Below are positions 13,749 through 15,871 of a DNA stretch of 15,871 nucleotides, in pieces. Source of the DNA: Campylobacter sp. Lineage in GTDB: Bacteria > Campylobacterota > Campylobacteria > Campylobacterales > Campylobacteraceae. How positions within the stretch are numbered: position 1 is the stretch's first letter; each line of letters begins with the position of its first letter. The notes below the pieces were generated by a model, which did no database searches, had not been told where the DNA came from, and worked only from the letters and a program-made list of their open reading frames with translations. Location: contig JAGAZK010000076.1 in NCBI GenBank assembly GCA_017940085.1, positions 1 to 15,871 on the forward strand, written 5' to 3'. The translations under genes and the position numbers were made by a program.

Positions 13749-14456
13749 ATGAGTCTTTACGATAGAAAAATCAACAGCGTAGTTGATAGTAGAGCAGGTG
13801 ATCATTTTGGCGATAGAGCCACAGAGCAAGAATTTGCTGGATCTAGAATCGCATTTATCAAACAAACTTATCAGCTTTTAACTGCTTCTTTGATAGCTGC
13901 AACTGGTGGTGCATTTTTGGGTATCACATACATAAAAGAAGCTTCTTGGACGCTTTTGATACTTGAATTTGCTATGCTTTTTGGTCTATTTTTTGCTAAA
14001 AACAAACCAAATTTAGCCCTAATTTTGCTATTTGGATTTACATTTGTTTCGGGTCTAACTTTGGGTCCTGTGCTAAATATGTATATCGGTGCAGGTATGG
14101 GCAATGTGATAACTCAAGCATTTTTGATGACTAGTGTGGCTTTTGCTGGACTAACACTTTTTGCGTTTAATACCAAAAGAGATTTTAGTGCTATGGGCAA
14201 AATGCTATTTATCACGCTAATTGTCGTGGTTGTAGCAAGTTTGGCAAATTTATTCTTCCACAGCCCAATCTTACAACTCGCAATCGCTGGAGTTGGTGCG
14301 ATTTTGTTTAGTGCGTTTATTTTGTATGATACCCAAAACATAATTCGCGGTGCTTATGATAGCCCAGTTTTAGCAGCTGTGGCTTTATATCTTGATATAC
14401 TCAATCTTTTTATATCTTTACTTCAAATTCTTGGCGTTTTTAACAGCAGAGATTAA
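13749..14456 (+). CDS. Bax-inhibitor-1/YccA-family integral membrane protein
   Basis: The 235-residue protein has a polar N-terminus of about 40 residues, then seven closely spaced hydrophobic segments. Features typical of the family (UPF0005, BI-1, YccA/YbhL) are FIKQTYQLLTASLIAATGGA in the first helix, ...TSVAFAGLTLFAF in the middle, and the late FILYDTQNIIRG followed by AVALYLDILNLFISLLQILG. The final segment carries the conserved Asp residues implicated in calcium or proton handling in BI-1 proteins. Bacterial members act in the inner membrane; YccA modulates the FtsH protease in E. coli, but the role here is unknown. ATG 13749 has AAGGAG five bases upstream. The order with secG-frr-pyrE matches what I recall in C. 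jejuni (Cj0236c-Cj0233c). Confidence 0.9.
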   Translation: MSLYDRKINSVVDSRAGDHFGDRATEQEFAGSRIAFIKQTYQLLTASLIAATGGAFLGITYIKEASWTLLILEFAMLFGLFFAKNKPNLALILLFGFTFVSGLTLGPVLNMYIGAGMGNVITQAFLMTSVAFAGLTLFAFNTKRDFSAMGKMLFITLIVVVVASLANLFFHSPILQLAIAGVGAILFSAFILYDTQNIIRGAYDSPVLAAVALYLDILNLFISLLQILGVFNSRD

Positions 14457-14458
14457 TC

Positions 14459-14484
14459 AAATCGGATCCGCTCGGGTCCGATTT
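14459..14484 (+). terminator. Hairpin terminator after the Bax-inhibitor-like gene
   Basis: AAATCGGATCC (14459-14469) pairs with GGGTCCGATTT (14474-14484), 11 bp with one G-T wobble and a four-base loop GCTC, starting three bases after the stop codon. The following DNA is T/A-rich (AACTAAATTTTATTTATTT) and not a pure T-run. It is the best terminator-like hairpin in the window and separates this gene from the secG promoter. Confidence 0.7.
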
Positions 14485-14508
14485 AACTAAATTTTATTTA
14501 TTTATCGC

Positions 14509-14514
14509 TATAAT
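14509..14514 (+). promoter_or_regulatory. Sigma-70 -10 box (TATAAT) of the secG-frr-pyrE operon
   Basis: TATAAT in the context TTTATCGCTATAAT lies 31 bases before the GTG start of secG. The CGCTATAATC context is identical to the typA promoter. The terminator upstream makes this the likely start of the three-gene operon. Confidence 0.72.
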
Positions 14515-14545
14515 CACGAGTTAATTTATTTCAAAAAGGAAATTC

Positions 14546-14920
14546 GTGAGTTCGATATTTTTAGTATTGCAGTTTGTTTTGACTATAATCCTTACAATAG
14601 CAATTTTATTACAAAAAAGTTCATCAATAGGTCTTGGAGCATATAGTGGAAGCAACGAAAGCTTATTTGGCGCAAAAGGTCCAGCTGGATTTTTGGCTAA
14701 ATTTACTTTTGTTGTAGGGATTTTATTTGTAGCAAATACTTTGGCACTTGGTTATACTTACAACCAAAGCTTAAGAGATTCTGTTGTAGATACACAAGAA
14801 TTTAAAAATCTAATCCCACAATCAGCCCCACAAGAAAATTTAGCTCCATCGGCTCCTATTTCAGAGCCTAGTGATACAGTTCCACTTGCTCCACAAGATA
14901 CAAACCAAACAAAGGAATAA
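14546..14920 (+). CDS. secG: Preprotein translocase subunit SecG
   Basis: This 124-residue protein has two membrane segments (about residues 3-23 and 50-70) joined by the characteristic loop [32 protein letters not shown], then a polar Pro/Gln/Ser-rich tail that is common in epsilonproteobacterial SecG. SecG associates with SecYE in the inner membrane and assists SecA-driven protein export. The start is GTG at 14546, preceded by AAAAAGGA five bases upstream; no ATG in frame gives the first helix. It is followed after two bases by frr, whose ribosome site lies inside the secG end, so expression is coupled. Confidence 0.92.
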   Translation: MSSIFLVLQFVLTIILTIAILLQKSSSIGLGAYSGSNESLFGAKGPAGFLAKFTFVVGILFVANTLALGYTYNQSLRDSVVDTQEFKNLIPQSAPQENLAPSAPISEPSDTVPLAPQDTNQTKE

Positions 14921-14922
14921 GT

Positions 14923-15480
14923 ATGCTTGATAATATTTACAATACCCAAAAAGAACACTCAGACAAAGCAATTGAGGGTTTAAAAAAGGGCTTTGGGACT
15001 TTAAGAACAGGCAAAGTAAATATCAGCATAGTCGATCACATAATGGTAGAATATTATGGCAATATGACACCGCTTAATCAAGTAGCTACCGTGCTTACAA
15101 GTGATGCAAGCACTATTAGCATTACGCCTTGGGAAAAAACAATGCTAAAGTCAATCACTAGCGTATTGCAAGCTGCAAATTTGGGTGTAAATCCTACAAA
15201 TGACGGCGAGAGTGTGAAATTATTTTTCCCGCCTATGACACACGAAGATAGAGAAAAAAATGCTAAAGAAGCCAAAGCAATGGGCGAGAAAGCTAAAGTT
15301 TCTGTTAGAAATATCCGCAAAGATGCAAATGATGAGATCAAAAAAATAGAAAAAGACAAAGCACTTAGCGAAGATGAGATCAAAAAAGGTTATGATGAGG
15401 TGCAAAAAATCACTGATAATTATATAGCCAAAATCGATGAGCTTGTCAAAGCCAAAGAAACTGAACTTTTAAAGGTTTGA
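14923..15480 (+). CDS. frr: Ribosome recycling factor
   Basis: The 185-residue protein has the normal length and landmarks of RRF: the N-terminal helix with [29 protein letters not shown], the strand [34 protein letters not shown], and the charged C-terminal helices ending in ETELLKV. With EF-G it splits the post-termination ribosome and so frees mRNA and tRNA. ATG 14923 lies two bases after the secG stop, with AAAGGA at 14911-14916. pyrE begins two bases after its own stop. The tight secG-frr-pyrE order is an operon of unrelated essential functions. Confidence 0.97.
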   Translation: MLDNIYNTQKEHSDKAIEGLKKGFGTLRTGKVNISIVDHIMVEYYGNMTPLNQVATVLTSDASTISITPWEKTMLKSITSVLQAANLGVNPTNDGESVKLFFPPMTHEDREKNAKEAKAMGEKAKVSVRNIRKDANDEIKKIEKDKALSEDEIKKGYDEVQKITDNYIAKIDELVKAKETELLKV

Positions 15481-15482
15481 AT

Positions 15483-15871
15483 ATGAAACTAAAGAAAATT
15501 TATAAAAAAAATGATGCTTATTTGCATGGACATTTTTTATTAAGTAGTGGCAATCACTCAGAGTATTATCTCCAAAGTGCAAAAGTCCTAGAAGATCCAA
15601 AAACTGCTGGAAAATTAGCAAATAAATTATTTAAAACTATCAAAAAAGCTGGTGTTAAATTTGATGCTATTTGCTCACCTGCACTTGGCGGGATTTTGGC
15701 TGGATATGAGTTTGCTAGATCTGCTGGAAAAAGATTTATTTTTACAGAAAGAGTTGAAGGCAAAATGAGCCTAAGACGCGGTTTTGAAGTGTTTAAGGGC
15801 GAGAGATTTATAGTTTGTGAAGATATTATCACCACTGGTGGGTCTGCTATGGAAAGTGCCAAAATCATAGA
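15483..15871 (+). CDS. pyrE: Orotate phosphoribosyltransferase (partial, 3' end cut by window)
   Basis: Translation from ATG 15483 is open for 129 codons plus two bases to the window edge. Recognisable parts are [35 protein letters not shown] (the OPRT N-terminus with substrate-contacting SSGxHSxYY), then [27 protein letters not shown] near residues 65-91. The PRPP-binding motif [16 protein letters not shown] lies at 109-124. The enzyme joins orotate to PRPP, forming OMP in de novo pyrimidine synthesis in the cytoplasm. The gene starts two bases after the frr stop, with AAAGG inside the frr end. The usual length is about 200 residues, so about one third is missing beyond the window; nothing suggests it is broken. 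Confidence 0.93.
   Translation, partial: MKLKKIYKKNDAYLHGHFLLSSGNHSEYYLQSAKVLEDPKTAGKLANKLFKTIKKAGVKFDAICSPALGGILAGYEFARSAGKRFIFTERVEGKMSLRRGFEVFKGERFIVCEDIITTGGSAMESAKII

Overview
The window looks like a low-GC epsilonproteobacterial chromosome, most likely a Campylobacter of the fetus/hyointestinalis/lanienae type. Three things point there: the protein sequences and gene pairings (typA divergent from fliK-flgD-flgE; a Bax-inhibitor-like gene followed by secG-frr-pyrE), the sigma-70 -10 boxes of the form GCTATAAT, and intergenic DNA saturated with AAATTT/CAAATTTG words. This assignment is inference from recognised families and remembered synteny; nothing was searched.

Layout. 1-399 is the C-terminus of an RTX-type secreted protein. 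582-2669 is a two-gene unit, an EamA-family transporter followed directly by the AAA+ ATPase rarA. Facing it are a large MscS-type channel (4846-2825, minus) and a small probable lipoprotein (5289-4939, minus). 9829-5582 (minus) is a flagellar hook-assembly operon fliK-flgD-flgE-like, preceded by an excellent sigma-54 promoter; the fliK start should be moved to an internal ATG at 9829. typA/bipA is divergent (9968-11776) from a sigma-70 promoter. 11777-12359 has no gene but is packed with palindromic structure. An outer-membrane beta-barrel gene follows (13073-12360, minus), then a 675-bp gene-free region holding a C9 tract and more structured repeats. The right end is a Bax-inhibitor-1/YccA-family membrane protein (13749-14456), a hairpin, a sigma-70 promoter, and the operon secG-frr-pyrE, with pyrE cut by the window edge.

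The most interesting material is intergenic. Three copies of a roughly 140-bp element (11803-11939 minus, 11976-12117 plus, 13530-13672 plus) share nearly identical outer sequences. Their interiors differ in sequence, yet each folds into a long imperfect stem enclosing a small inner hairpin. Two copies keep the same inner loop on completely different 5-bp stems. This pattern suggests a structured RNA or mobile hairpin family that I do not recognise. Next to it lie a multibranched palindromic region (12185-12344) with competing pairings and a homopolymeric C9/G9 tract that may sit in the promoter spacer of the outer-membrane protein gene. The remaining genes are ordinary housekeeping, envelope and motility functions.
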